Below, one piece after another: positions 50,357 through 59,782 of a DNA stretch of 64,000 nucleotides. The DNA lies in contig NZ_RSEK01000002.1 in assembly GCF_003958635.1 (NCBI RefSeq), positions 287,572-351,571 on the forward strand, in the 5' to 3' direction. Positions within the stretch are counted from its first letter, which is position 1. The number at the start of each line of letters is the position of its first letter. Position numbers and translations under genes: made by a program. The DNA is from Altericroceibacterium xinjiangense (GTDB lineage Bacteria > Pseudomonadota > Alphaproteobacteria > Sphingomonadales > Sphingomonadaceae). A model generated the notes under the pieces. That model had not been told where the DNA came from. It searched no databases and was given only the letters and a program-made list of their open reading frames with translations.

Positions 50357-52078
50357 ATGGCTAATCAATTCGACAAGTCCCGCCTGCCCAGCCGGCACGT
50401 TTCGGTCGGTCCGGAGCGAGCGCCGCATCGCAGTTATTACTATGCGATGGGCATGACGGAGGAAGACATCGCGCGCCCGTTCGTGGCGATCGCGTCCGCC
50501 GGCAACGACAGCGCGCCCTGCAACACCACCCTCAACCCCCAGGCCGACATCTGCCGGCAGGGCGTGATCGAGGCTGGCGGCACGCCGCGCCGGTTCAACA
50601 CGATCACCGTCACGGATGGCATCGCGATGGGCCACCAGGGGATGAAAAGCTCCCTCGTCAGCCGGGAGGTGATCGCGGATTCGATCGAGCTTTCCGTCCG
50701 CGGCCATTCCTATGACGCGCTGGTCGGATTTGCCGGGTGCGACAAGTCGCTTCCCGGCATGATGATGGCGATGCTGCGGCTGAACGTGCCGTCGATCTTC
50801 GTCTACGGCGGCTCGATCCTGCCCGGCCGGTTCCACGACAAGGACGTGACCGTGGTCGACGTGTTCGAAGCGGTCGGCCAGCACGCGGCGGGCAACTGCG
50901 CGCTGCAGGAACTGACGGAGCTGGAAAAGGTCGCCTGCCCCGGACATGGCGCCTGCGGCGGCCAATTCACCGCCAACACGATGGCCTGCGTCGGTGAGGC
51001 CATCGGATTGTCGTTGCCGAACAGCAACATGGCGCCCGCTCCTTACAAGAGCCGGGAAGAGATCGCGATTGCCGCCGGGCGGCAGGTGATGGAACTGCTC
51101 GCCCTTAACCTGCGCCCGCGCGACATCTGCACCCGCGCCGCGTTCGAGAACGCAGCCCGCGTGGTTGCCGCCACCGGCGGATCGACCAACGCCGCGCTGC
51201 ACCTGCCGGCGATGGCCAGCGAATGCGGCATCGAGTTCGACTTGTTCGACGTCGCAGAGATCTTCAAATCGACGCCTTACATCGCGGACCTGAAGCCGGG
51301 CGGCCGGTACGTGGCCAAGGACATGTACGAAGCCGGCGGCGTCTACATGCTGATGAAGACGATGCTCGACGGCGGCTTCCTCGATCCCAGCCCGATCACC
51401 TGCACCGGCAAGACGCTGGGTGAGAACATCGAGGAAGTGACCTGGAACCCCGACCAGAAGGTCATCTACGACATCAAGACCCCGATCACCCCGACCGGCG
51501 GCGTGGTCGGCCTGAAGGGCACGCTCGCTCCCGATGGCGCGATCGTGAAGGTCGCGGGGATGAAGCGCCTGCAGTTCTCCGGCCCGGCGCAAGTGTTCGA
51601 CTGTGAGGAAGACGCATTCGCCGCCGTCGAACAGCGCAAGATAGTCGAAGGCAGCGTGATCGTGATCCGGTATGAAGGGCCAAAGGGCGGTCCCGGCATG
51701 CGGGAAATGCTCTCCACCACGGCGGCGCTGTACGGGCTGGGCATGGGGGAAAAGGTCGCGCTGATCACCGACGGACGCTTCTCCGGCGGCACCCGCGGCT
51801 TCTGCATCGGCCATGTCGGTCCCGAAGCGGCCGATGGCGGACCGATCGCGCTGGTGGAGGATGGCGACATGATCGCGATCGATGCCAGTGCCGGTACGAT
51901 CGAACTGATGGTCGAACCCGATGTGCTGGATGAACGTCGGCGCGCCTGGCAGCCCCGCATGAACGATTACCAGGCAGGCGCATTGTGGAAATACGCCCAG
52001 CTGGTCGGCCCGGCGGTCAAGGGCGCGGTAACTCACCCCGGGGCCAAGGCGGAAACGCATGTCTATGCCGACATCTGA
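50357..52078 (+). CDS. ilvD: Dihydroxy-acid dehydratase
   Basis: This Fe-S enzyme performs the third step of branched-chain amino-acid synthesis. The 573 residues include the three cysteine segments expected to bind the cluster (S-A-P-C-N, F-A-G-C-D-K-S and H-G-A-C-G-G-Q-F) and the G-R-F-S-G-G-T-R-G motif near residue 475. The ATG at 50357 is chosen; a longer frame beginning inside the upstream stop has no support. It is followed after 6 bases by the nnr gene, so the two are probably one transcript. Confidence 0.97.
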   Translation: MANQFDKSRLPSRHVSVGPERAPHRSYYYAMGMTEEDIARPFVAIASAGNDSAPCNTTLNPQADICRQGVIEAGGTPRRFNTITVTDGIAMGHQGMKSSLVSREVIADSIELSVRGHSYDALVGFAGCDKSLPGMMMAMLRLNVPSIFVYGGSILPGRFHDKDVTVVDVFEAVGQHAAGNCALQELTELEKVACPGHGACGGQFTANTMACVGEAIGLSLPNSNMAPAPYKSREEIAIAAGRQVMELLALNLRPRDICTRAAFENAARVVAATGGSTNAALHLPAMASECGIEFDLFDVAEIFKSTPYIADLKPGGRYVAKDMYEAGGVYMLMKTMLDGGFLDPSPITCTGKTLGENIEEVTWNPDQKVIYDIKTPITPTGGVVGLKGTLAPDGAIVKVAGMKRLQFSGPAQVFDCEEDAFAAVEQRKIVEGSVIVIRYEGPKGGPGMREMLSTTAALYGLGMGEKVALITDGRFSGGTRGFCIGHVGPEAADGGPIALVEDGDMIAIDASAGTIELMVEPDVLDERRRAWQPRMNDYQAGALWKYAQLVGPAVKGAVTHPGAKAETHVYADI

Positions 52079-52084
52079 AGGCCG

Positions 52085-53476
52085 ATGACCGGGCCCGGCG
52101 ATCCGATTCTCACCGCCGTGCAAATGCGCGCGGCGGAGCAGGCGCTGATCGACCGGGGGGCGAGCATCGAAAGCCTGATGCAGCGGGCGGGGGAAGGGGC
52201 GGCCGACTGGATCTGGCGTCTTTCCGCTGGCCGGAGCGTCACAGTGCTGTGCGGTCCCGGCAACAACGGCGGAGACGGCTACGTCATTGCCGAAACGCTC
52301 CGCCGCCGGGGGTCGAAGATCGCGGTGGTCGCCCCGACAGGCCCGGCGACCGAGGCTGCCCGCGCGGCCAAAGCTGCGTACAGGGGCGCAGTGGTCGACC
52401 GGGCAAAAGGCGATCTGCTGGTCGATTGCCTGTTCGGCAGCGGCCTCTCCCGTCCGCTGGATGACAAGCTGGTGGGCTTGCTGTGCGATCTTGCCGTCGC
52501 CCACCCGCACCGCGTTGCGATCGACCTGCCGAGCGGGATCGACGCCGACAGCGGCAAGCCGCTCAATCCCGGGCTGCCCGACTATACGCTAACGCTGGCG
52601 CTCGGTGCGTGGAAGTTCGCCCACTGGACGATGCCCGCGATGGCCAGGATGGGGGAGCGGCGACTGGTCCCGATTGGGATCGAGGCGGTGCCGGAAGCCG
52701 CAGGGCTGGTGGAAAAACCCTCCCTGTCCGTCCCCGCGCGGGACGCGCACAAGTACACGCGCGGGCTGGTGACGGTGGTGGGCGGCCCTGTCTCGGGCGC
52801 GTCCCTGCTGGCGTGCGAAGGGGCCATGCGGGCCGGTGCCGGGGCCGTCCGGCTGGCCGCCCCGCTGCTCCATCCCGCGGCCTCGCCGGACATCGTGCTG
52901 AAGGACGGACCGCTTGCCAAGGCACTGGACGATGAGCGTACCGGCGCCGTCCTTGCCGGACCGGGGCTGGGCCGGGCCGACGAAGCGCAGGCGCGCCTGC
53001 GGGCCGTCCTTGCTGCCGGACACCCAACCGTGATCGATGCGGACGCGCTGCACCTGATCGATCCGGAACGCCTTTCGGGCTTTGCCTCCCCGCTCATCCT
53101 CACTCCCCATGAAGGGGAGCTGCGGCAGCTTGCCGCCGCCTTTGCGCTGGAATCCGAATCCAAGCTTGACCGCGCGCGGGAACTGGCGCGCAAGGCGAAC
53201 GCGGTGGTGATCGCCAAGGGGCCCGATACGGTGATCGCGGCGCCGGACGGTCGCACCGTACTCGCGCCGTCGCCCACCAGCTGGCTTTCGGTCGCCGGCA
53301 GCGGGGACGTGCTCGCCGGAGTGGTCGCCAGCCGCCTGGCTGCGTGCGGCGATCCGTTCCGCGCTGCGTGTGAGGGCAACTGGCTGCACGGAGAGGCGGC
53401 CCGGGTCTGCGGCCCCGTGTTCACCGCCAGCACGCTTGCCCGAAGGGTCGCCGCCGCCTACGCGGCGTGCCTGTGA
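52085..53476 (+). CDS. nnr: Bifunctional NAD(P)H-hydrate epimerase / ADP-dependent dehydratase
   Basis: This repairs hydrated NADH and NADPH. The 463 residues consist of a YjeF_N epimerase domain (G-P-G-N-N-G-G-D-G-Y at about 57-66) and a ribokinase-like C-terminal dehydratase domain (G-P-G-L near 297 and A-G-S-G-D-V-L-A-G near 405). Both active-site regions are present, so both activities are expected. Its stop overlaps the GTG of the next gene. Confidence 0.95.
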   Translation: MTGPGDPILTAVQMRAAEQALIDRGASIESLMQRAGEGAADWIWRLSAGRSVTVLCGPGNNGGDGYVIAETLRRRGSKIAVVAPTGPATEAARAAKAAYRGAVVDRAKGDLLVDCLFGSGLSRPLDDKLVGLLCDLAVAHPHRVAIDLPSGIDADSGKPLNPGLPDYTLTLALGAWKFAHWTMPAMARMGERRLVPIGIEAVPEAAGLVEKPSLSVPARDAHKYTRGLVTVVGGPVSGASLLACEGAMRAGAGAVRLAAPLLHPAASPDIVLKDGPLAKALDDERTGAVLAGPGLGRADEAQARLRAVLAAGHPTVIDADALHLIDPERLSGFASPLILTPHEGELRQLAAAFALESESKLDRARELARKANAVVIAKGPDTVIAAPDGRTVLAPSPTSWLSVAGSGDVLAGVVASRLAACGDPFRAACEGNWLHGEAARVCGPVFTASTLARRVAAAYAACL

Positions 53477-54672
53477 ACGATACAATCATCCGAGTGGCCG
53501 CCAAAGGCGACGGCATCACCGCAAGCGGCCGCCACGTGCCCCGCTCCGCGCCGGGGGACACGCTGCTGGCCGATGGCACGCTGGTCCCGGGCCCCAACCG
53601 GGCCGAACCCGCGTGCGGCCACTTCGGGCGCTGCGGCGGGTGTGAGCTTCAGCATATCTCGGACGATGCGCTGGCCACCTTCGTGCGGGAGCGTGTGGCC
53701 CACGCAGCCGAAGGGCAGGGGCTTCAGCCCGGCCGCATTGCGCCCCCCCATTTGTCTCCTCCCGCCAGCCGCCGGCGGGCGAACCTGCGGGCAATCAACG
53801 GCGGCGGACGCCCGCTGATCGGCTTTCGCGAAGCCGGATCGCACAAGCTGGTCGATGTCCGGGAATGCGCCATTCTCGTGCCCGAGTTGATGGCGGTGAT
53901 CGAGCCCCTGCGAAAACTGTTTACCGGTCGGAACGGCCGCTGGTCGGTCGAGGTCGAACTGGCGCTGACCGATCAGGGCGCCGACGCAAACCTCAAGGGG
54001 CTGACGCTGGACGGGCTGGCCGAAACGGAAGCGATGCTCAATTTCGCGCGCGAGCATGGCCTTGCGCGGCTGACGCTGGACCAGGGATACGGTCCGGAAA
54101 CCCTGTGGGAGCCGGAACCGGTCACCGTCACGCTCTCGGGCGCCCCCGTGCCGTTCCCGTCGGGATCGTTCCTGCAGGCGACGAAGGACGGGGAACAAGC
54201 CCTGGTCGACGCCGCGCGGGAATGGATCGGCGATGCCGCGACCATCGCGGACTTGTTTTCCGGCCTCGGCACGTTCGCGTTCGCGTTGGCCGGACCGGCA
54301 AAGGTTCTGGCCGCCGAGGCTGCGCAGGACGCCTATCTAGCGTGCAAGGCCGCCGCGGCGCGCACCGGCAAGCCGGTCCATTCGCTGCACCGCGACTTGT
54401 TCCGCAATCCCCTGCGAGCGGACGAATTGTCCCGCTTCGAAGCCGTCCTGCTCGATCCCCCGCGTGCCGGCGCGCGGGATCAGGTGGCACAGCTTGCCGC
54501 CAGCACGGTCAGGCGAATTGTCTATATCAGCTGCAATCCATCCAGCTGGGCGCGCGACGCGCGGCAACTGGCCGATGCCGGATACCGCCTGATGGAACTG
54601 CGCCCGGTGGGCCAGTTCCGCTGGTCGACCCACGTGGAACTCGCCAGCCTGTTCGTGCGCGAGGACGCTTAA
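53473..54672 (+). CDS. RNA m5U methyltransferase (RlmD/TrmA family)
   Basis: This is a SAM-dependent uracil-C5 methyltransferase acting on 23S rRNA or tRNA. The N-terminal Fe-S motif C-G-H-F-G-R-C-G-G-C-E is at about residues 46-56. The SAM site F-S-G-L-G-T-F-A-F-A lies near 262, the D-P-P-R-A-G-A motif near 335, and the catalytic Cys is in Y-I-S-C-N-P-S-S near 355. I chose GTG at 53473, which overlaps the nnr stop; a GTG six bases upstream is also in frame. Which RNA it modifies cannot be read from the sequence. Its TAA overlaps the stop of the convergent ACP gene. Confidence 0.9.
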   Translation: MNDTIIRVAAKGDGITASGRHVPRSAPGDTLLADGTLVPGPNRAEPACGHFGRCGGCELQHISDDALATFVRERVAHAAEGQGLQPGRIAPPHLSPPASRRRANLRAINGGGRPLIGFREAGSHKLVDVRECAILVPELMAVIEPLRKLFTGRNGRWSVEVELALTDQGADANLKGLTLDGLAETEAMLNFAREHGLARLTLDQGYGPETLWEPEPVTVTLSGAPVPFPSGSFLQATKDGEQALVDAAREWIGDAATIADLFSGLGTFAFALAGPAKVLAAEAAQDAYLACKAAAARTGKPVHSLHRDLFRNPLRADELSRFEAVLLDPPRAGARDQVAQLAASTVRRIVYISCNPSSWARDARQLADAGYRLMELRPVGQFRWSTHVELASLFVREDA

Positions 54673-54959
54673 CCGGCCTGCTTTTCCCGCACGAAGGCGA
54701 GCAGCGCGCCGTAAGTCTCCAGCATTTCCCCGTCGACGTCCTCATCGTCGATCACAACGTCAAGCCGGTCCTCGATCTCGGTCAGAAGATCCGCAACGGC
54801 CATCGAGTCGAGTTCGGGCAAATGGCCGAACAAGCCCGAATCCGGCTCCAGCGCCGCAACCCGTTCGGGATCGAGGCCGAGCACGTCCTGCAGGATCCGC
54901 CGCAGGACCGCGTCGGTATCCAGGTCTCTGGTCTGGTCCAGACCGGGCTCTGCGCTCAT
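54669..54959 (-). CDS. Acyl carrier protein-like protein
   Basis: This 96-residue acidic protein has the phosphopantetheine attachment motif L-D-S-M (Ser52 in E-L-D-S-M-A-V) and the helix pattern of carrier proteins. It is not the fatty-acid AcpP, whose motif is normally D-S-L-D. Its ATG faces the AMP-ligase gene across a 94-bp divergent intergenic stretch that also holds a 7-bp GC inverted repeat (54982-54988 with 54998-55004). I infer that it accepts the acyl group activated by that ligase. It shares 4 bases with the stop of the methyltransferase gene. Confidence 0.88.
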   Translation of the reverse strand: MSAEPGLDQTRDLDTDAVLRRILQDVLGLDPERVAALEPDSGLFGHLPELDSMAVADLLTEIEDRLDVVIDDEDVDGEMLETYGALLAFVREKQAG

Positions 54960-55053
54960 CTGCTTATCCCCATTGCGGCGTGCGCGCCCCTAGTCCCGGC
55001 GCGCGCGGGATACAAGACTTGCCTCGGCCCCGGCCACTGGCGATAGCGCGTTC

Positions 55054-56571
55054 ATGGAGCCTGTCCCCGATCCCCGGCCGATCGACCACCTTGCCGAACG
55101 CGGCAATCCTGCTGACCCAGCGCTGGTCCTGCGCGACCGGACACTCGATTTCGCCGCCTTGCGGACCCGCGTCGCGGAGCTGGCGGGATGGCTGGCCGCA
55201 CGCGTGCCGGAACAAGGCGCGCGAGTCGCCAGCTGGGCGGCGAAAGGCGAACTCACGTGCCTCCTGCCGCTCGCCGCCGCGCGGGCAGGGCTGGTGCACG
55301 TTCCGATCAATCCCCTGCTGAAACGCGCCCAAGCGGCGCACATCCTCGCGGACAGCGAGGCAAGCCTTCTGATCGGCAATGCGGCGCGCCTTTCCTCACT
55401 GGAACAACACGATGTCCCAGCATCTTGCGAAACGATCGAGGACGGCGAAGCGCTGCTGGCCGCCATCGGCGGCACCCGCTTGCCCCCCTCCAGCGCCGAT
55501 CCCCACGCTCTCACCGCGATCCTCTACACCTCCGGTTCGACCGGCAAACCAAAGGGCGTGATGCTGAGCCACGCGAACCTGTGGCTCGGCGCGGTGAGCG
55601 TGGCAGGCTATCTCGATCTTGAACGGGATGATGTGGTGCTCGCGGTGCTGCCGCTGGCGTTCGACTACGGACAGAACCAGCTGCTGTCGGCCTGGCATGC
55701 CGGGGCAAGCGTGGTCCCGCTCGACTACCTGACCCCGCGCGATGTCATCAAGGCCAGCGCCGGGCACCATATCACTACGCTCGCCGCCGTGCCGCCGCTG
55801 TGGATCCAGCTGGCAGAGCAGGACTGGCCGTCCGAAGCATCCGCGTCGCTGCGTCGCTTGACCAACAGCGGCGGGGCCCTGACAGAAACGCTCGTCCGCC
55901 GTTTGCGCGCCAAGTTCCCGCACGCGAAGCTGTTTCCGATGTACGGCCTGACCGAAGCGTTCCGCTCGACGTATCTCGATCCGACACTGGTTGATACGCA
56001 CCCGACCTCGATGGGCAAGCCGATCCCGTTCGCTGAAGTGCTGGTGATCGCGGAGGGCGGACAGGAAGCCGAGCCGGGCCAGGAAGGGGAACTGGTCCAC
56101 TGCGGCCCGTTGGTGGCGCAAGGATACTGGCGAAATGCGGCCCGAACGGCGGAGCGGTTCCGCCCGGCGCCCCCGGCCTCCCGGTACGGCGGAACGGCAG
56201 TCTGGTCAGGGGACCGCGTCCGGCGCGAAGCGGACGGCCTGCTGTACTTCGCGGGACGGCGGGACGCGATGATCAAGAGCGCGGGCAACCGCATCAGCCC
56301 GCAGGAAGTGGAAGACGCAGCGCTCGCCACCGGGCTCGTGGCCGAAGCGGTCGCGCTGGGCCTGCCGGATGAGCGATTGGGACAAGCGATCCACCTCGTG
56401 GTCCGCGCCGGGCAGGATGCGCCGGATGCGGCCGACGAGTTGCCGAAACGGCTTGCGCGCGAACTGCCCAATTTCATGCGCCCCCACGCAATCCACTGGC
56501 GCGAAACGCTGCCCCTCAACCCCAACGGGAAGATCGACCGGGCAGTGCTGCTTCGGGAACTGACCGCATGA
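55054..56571 (+). CDS. AMP-dependent acyl/amino-acid ligase, exosortase A-associated type
   Basis: This 505-residue member of the adenylate-forming family has core motif T-S-G-S-T-G-K-P-K-G at about residues 158-167, the M-Y-G-L-T-E A5 motif near 308, S-G-D-R near 388 and the C-terminal lysine in N-P-N-G-K-I-D-R. It matches what I remember of TIGR03098, an AMP-forming ligase found in exosortase A (PEP-CTERM) regions. It would activate a carboxylic or amino acid and load it on the neighbouring carrier protein. The stop overlaps the decarboxylase start (ATGA). No exosortase gene lies in the window. The substrate is unknown. Confidence 0.85.
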   Translation: MEPVPDPRPIDHLAERGNPADPALVLRDRTLDFAALRTRVAELAGWLAARVPEQGARVASWAAKGELTCLLPLAAARAGLVHVPINPLLKRAQAAHILADSEASLLIGNAARLSSLEQHDVPASCETIEDGEALLAAIGGTRLPPSSADPHALTAILYTSGSTGKPKGVMLSHANLWLGAVSVAGYLDLERDDVVLAVLPLAFDYGQNQLLSAWHAGASVVPLDYLTPRDVIKASAGHHITTLAAVPPLWIQLAEQDWPSEASASLRRLTNSGGALTETLVRRLRAKFPHAKLFPMYGLTEAFRSTYLDPTLVDTHPTSMGKPIPFAEVLVIAEGGQEAEPGQEGELVHCGPLVAQGYWRNAARTAERFRPAPPASRYGGTAVWSGDRVRREADGLLYFAGRRDAMIKSAGNRISPQEVEDAALATGLVAEAVALGLPDERLGQAIHLVVRAGQDAPDAADELPKRLARELPNFMRPHAIHWRETLPLNPNGKIDRAVLLRELTA

Positions 56572-57794
56572 AACCGACAGGACCGATCCCCGCTGGGTTT
56601 GAAAGCATCGAAGGGCAGCTTGCCATCGGCGGGCACACCGCCGCCGCGCTGGTGGAGCAGGCCGGCGGCACCCCGCTGTTCGTCTATTCCGCCGAGCGGA
56701 TCCGCCAACGGCTTGCCTCGCTGCGGAAGGCCCTACCTTCGAGGATTCGCGTGCATTATGCCATGAAGGCAAACCCTTACCCGCCGATCCTCGAACTGAT
56801 GCGAGGCCTGGTGGAAGGCTTCGACATCGCTTCGGCGGGGGAGCTGCAAGCCGCCCTCGCTGCAGGGCAACCGGGCCACCGGATCAGTTTTGCCGGGCCG
56901 GGCAAGCGGGATGAGGAACTGGCGCTGGCGATCGAGCACGGCGTCACGCTCAACCTCGAATCCGAAGGCGAGGCGCGCCGCGCGCTGACAATCGCGGAAA
57001 CGGCAGGCAAGACGCCGCGCCTCGCGATCCGGGTTAATCCCGATTTCGAATTGCGCGGATCGGGCATGAAGATGGGGGGCGGAGCGCGGCCGTTCGGAAT
57101 CGACGCCGAACGCGTGCCGGACCTCGCGAAAACGATCATCGGTTCCGGCGCCGAGTGGCGCGGCCTGCACATCTTCACCGGCAGCCAGGCGCTTGACGCC
57201 GGAGCCATTGCCGAAACGCAGGCCGGGGTGATCGACCTCGCGGCCCGGCTGACGCGGGAGATCGGCACACCCCTGCCGCACCTCAACATGGGCGGCGGCT
57301 TCGGAATTCCCTACTTCGCGGGGGACGAGCCGCTGGACTTGGGGGTAATCGGAAAAGCCCTGGAGGATCGGCTCGGCGCTCTTCCGGCCGAACTGGCGGG
57401 GGCCGAACTAGCCCTTGAACTGGGGCGCTATCTCGTCGGAGAAGCGGGGGTCTACCTGACACGGATCGTGGACCGGAAAGTCAGTCGGGGGCAGACGTTC
57501 CTCGTCACCGACGGGGGCCTGCACCACCAGCTTGCCGCCTCGGGCAACTTCGGCACAGTGGTGCGCCGCAACTACCCGGTGGCCATCGCCAGCCGCTTTT
57601 CCGCCAATCACGAGGAAGAGGCGAGCATCGTCGGCTGCCTGTGCACACCGCTCGACCGCCTGGCCGACAACGCGCACTTGCCCCGCGCCGACGTTGGGGA
57701 CCTTGTCGCGGTGTTCTGCGCGGGAGCATACGGAGCAAGCGCGAGCCCCTCGGCCTTTCTGGGCCAGGGGGCTGCGCGGGAAATACTGATCTAG
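56568..57794 (+). CDS. PLP-dependent decarboxylase, exosortase A-associated type
   Basis: This 408-residue fold-type III decarboxylase is related to diaminopimelate and ornithine decarboxylases. The PLP lysine is K67 in H-Y-A-M-K-A-N-P. The glycine-rich phosphate-binding G-G-G-F-G segment lies near 243, and the catalytic Cys region reads C-L-C-T-P-L-D (C357, C359) before G-A-Y-G-A-S. It fits my memory of TIGR03099. It is translationally coupled to the ligase, so the pair probably acts on the same carrier-linked substrate, for example decarboxylating a bound amino acid. The main lysA would be elsewhere in the genome. Confidence 0.85.
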   Translation: MKPTGPIPAGFESIEGQLAIGGHTAAALVEQAGGTPLFVYSAERIRQRLASLRKALPSRIRVHYAMKANPYPPILELMRGLVEGFDIASAGELQAALAAGQPGHRISFAGPGKRDEELALAIEHGVTLNLESEGEARRALTIAETAGKTPRLAIRVNPDFELRGSGMKMGGGARPFGIDAERVPDLAKTIIGSGAEWRGLHIFTGSQALDAGAIAETQAGVIDLAARLTREIGTPLPHLNMGGGFGIPYFAGDEPLDLGVIGKALEDRLGALPAELAGAELALELGRYLVGEAGVYLTRIVDRKVSRGQTFLVTDGGLHHQLAASGNFGTVVRRNYPVAIASRFSANHEEEASIVGCLCTPLDRLADNAHLPRADVGDLVAVFCAGAYGASASPSAFLGQGAAREILI

Positions 57795-57847
57795 CAGGAT
57801 CTGCTTCGAACGGCCGCGACCCGCATCGGTCGGCGCTGCCGCCGCGT

Positions 57848-58498
57848 TCAGGTCTTCGGAGCCTCGGCGGCTTCCAGCAGAGCTTGCTGGTTGATGGTCC
57901 TCAGTTGCGGCCGGGCACCGGGTTCCGGCACGACGAGCCACAGCGCCCCAAGATCGAAGAACCCGCCTTGCTTGGGCGCGACCGTCAGGCGGTCGAGATC
58001 GACCCGGCCCAGAGCGTCCAGCGTGCGCCGGTCGAACACCCGGTCGAACGCGGCGTCGATGGCATCATGGGATTCCAGCTGTTCGGAATTGCCTTGCGCG
58101 TCGATGTAGAGCAGCGGGATTCCGGTCTGCTCCAGCACTTGCGCCTTGTCACCGCTTTGCGCCGCGGCGCGCAACGCATCGATGGCGTCACGAAACTGCG
58201 AGGCGCTGCTGTCGGTCGCGCACGAGATCGCGCCGCCTTCCACCCGGTCATGCGCGCGGTCGAACGTCTCGTCGCGCTGAGTCTGCTTCTGCCAGACCGC
58301 TACCAGACAGTCTTCGCTGCCCGCCGGGCGCGCCGCTTGCTGCCCGGCCTCGTTCAAGGCCGAATTCAGCACGGCTGCGGTCTGCTCACGCTCGGCAGCG
58401 ACTGCGGCAGTCGGAGTGTCGCCGCAGGCGGTCAGCGCAAGCAACGCCAGCGCACTTGCGCCGGTCGCGGCATTACGCCTGCATGCGAGGATCGGCAT
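57848..58498 (-). CDS. Predicted lipoprotein
   Basis: This is a 216-residue protein. Residues 1-25 form a lipoprotein signal (C-R-R-N, then an A/L-rich core, lipobox L-T-A-C at about 22-25). The mature part is mostly helical with one further cysteine pair (E-D-C-L and S-C-A-T) and ends with a segment about P-x-L-R-T-I-N-Q-Q. I do not recognise a family. The ATG at 58498 begins the signal; this overlaps the lysozyme stop by 26 bp, suggesting coupling between the two. An envelope role alongside the lysozyme is possible but not shown. Confidence 0.75.
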   Translation of the reverse strand: MPILACRRNAATGASALALLALTACGDTPTAAVAAEREQTAAVLNSALNEAGQQAARPAGSEDCLVAVWQKQTQRDETFDRAHDRVEGGAISCATDSSASQFRDAIDALRAAAQSGDKAQVLEQTGIPLLYIDAQGNSEQLESHDAIDAAFDRVFDRRTLDALGRVDLDRLTVAPKQGGFFDLGALWLVVPEPGARPQLRTINQQALLEAAEAPKT

Positions 58499-59237
58499 AC
58501 TGCCCGCCCATGAAAATGTTGGCGCGGCGTTCGCTGCGGTAGACAAGGCCCTTTGCCGTGGCCCCGCCAGCGTTGGTGTAATCGAGTTCCTGCGCGATGC
58601 CATTGTAATCCCGGTCGGCGATGGCTTGGTTCAGGCGCGGACTGCGCTTGGCCGAAACATTGCCTTCACCAACATTGTACACCAGGTCAACCAGCGCGTC
58701 GAATTCATGCTGGAACAGCGGAGTGGCTCCTGCAAGACGGGCAGCGGCGGCTTCGGCCTTGCCGATGTCCTTGTCGAAGAACTCCAGGATACGCTCCTGC
58801 GATACCTTCTGGCCGACTGCCAAGCCGTCTTCCGGAGTGATAAGGTGGCCCACGCCGACCGTCGGATAACCGGCGACATCACGATAGACCGTGGTGCGCA
58901 CGCCTTCTTCCTGGATCATCGCTTCCTTCAGCGACTGGCTCGCTCCCAGCATCGCTGCCGGCAGGCGCAACTCGGGCTGCACGGTGGGCACCGGCACTTC
59001 TTCCGTCTGCCAGCCGGTCGGCACGCCCATGGCGGCCGATGAAAGTCCCATTGCGCCGGCCGAAAGGACAAGCGCAGCCTTACGCTTGCGCATCTGTCCT
59101 CCAGCCTGCTTGCCACGTTCGCGCAAGCTGCTGATAAGTCCACGGATCTGGTTACGCCGAGATACCTTTTGGCGCACACGAGGGGAACCGGAAACATCCC
59201 GCGTTGATGTCGGGGTCGTTTGGGGTTGCCTGCTCAT
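58473..59237 (-). CDS. GH24 lysozyme (phage-type endolysin fold)
   Basis: This encodes a muramidase. The catalytic triad is exact: E in E-E-G-V-R, then eight residues, D in Y-R-D, then five residues, T in T-V-G-V-G-H, the T4 lysozyme spacing. The C-terminal G-L-V-Y-R-S-E-R-R motif of the family is present. The first ATG at 59237 gives 254 residues with a 48-residue basic Ser/Thr/Arg-rich extension. An internal ATG at 59093 has a better ribosome-binding site (GGAGG, five bases away) and begins a clear signal peptide (M-R-K-R-K-A-A-L-V-L-S), giving 206 residues. Either may be used. No holin or other phage genes lie near, so it is probably a domesticated, secreted cell-wall enzyme. Confidence 0.85.
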   Translation of the reverse strand: MSRQPQTTPTSTRDVSGSPRVRQKVSRRNQIRGLISSLRERGKQAGGQMRKRKAALVLSAGAMGLSSAAMGVPTGWQTEEVPVPTVQPELRLPAAMLGASQSLKEAMIQEEGVRTTVYRDVAGYPTVGVGHLITPEDGLAVGQKVSQERILEFFDKDIGKAEAAAARLAGATPLFQHEFDALVDLVYNVGEGNVSAKRSPRLNQAIADRDYNGIAQELDYTNAGGATAKGLVYRSERRANIFMGGQYADPRMQA

Positions 59238-59530
59238 ATTGCTGTATTCCTCTCTCGTCCTTCGGGTCGTTGGGCCCGTGGTATGCGCGAGAGGTGAACG
59301 CTGTATTAAAAACATCACAGTCGCGCGGCGGGCCGTGCGTTACATACAATCAACGGTTGACTGGGACGCCTGTTCCGCCAGCATCCGCGCCCCATCGCGA
59401 ATCGGGCACGGACCGGAGAGTGGCCGGATAAAGGGCTCAACTGCCAACCGATTGAGCGGTTCCCGGAGAGCTGAAAACTTCCAGAACTCGGTTCAAGTTT
59501 CCGCTCGGCATCAAGCAAGCGGTCCCGCTT

Positions 59531-59560
59531 CTCCCTCTTGTTAGGGGAGGGGCCGGGGGT
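59531..59560. repeat. REP-like intergenic element
   Basis: CTCCC (59531-59535) can pair with GGGAG (59545-59549) and is followed by GGGGCCGGGGGTGG. This GGAGGGGCCGGGGGTGG motif recurs, from memory, between genes of many sphingomonads and other GC-rich proteobacteria. Only one copy is in this window, so repetition is not shown here. Confidence 0.4.
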
Positions 59561-59603
59561 GGATAAAGGTGCTACCCTTGCAAAAGCGCCCCTTGGTCAC
59601 GCG

Positions 59604-59643
59604 ATAAGAAGGTCTTTGCAGACCTTCTACCTCACCTTCTTAT
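59604..59643. promoter_or_regulatory. Pair of mutually exclusive hairpins upstream of uvrA
   Basis: AGAAGGTC (59607-59614) pairs perfectly with GACCTTCT (59621-59628) around TTTGCA. The same left arm, read as ATAAGAAGGT (59604-59613), also pairs perfectly with ACCTTCTTAT (59634-59643) around 20 bases. Only one fold can form at a time, as in attenuators, though the arrangement could also be a decayed repeat. It lies 165 bp before the uvrA ATG. Confidence 0.5.
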
Positions 59644-59782
59644 AGAGGCCTCATGAAGGGGGCGTCCCCCACGGCGTGAAAGCAGCTCCCGTCCCGCTAT
59701 ACGGCCCCGGCATACGGCCAAGTTGCAATTCCCGCCTTCGCCCCCACATCGCCCCGACCCTGCGCGGACGCTTGACGCCGGC

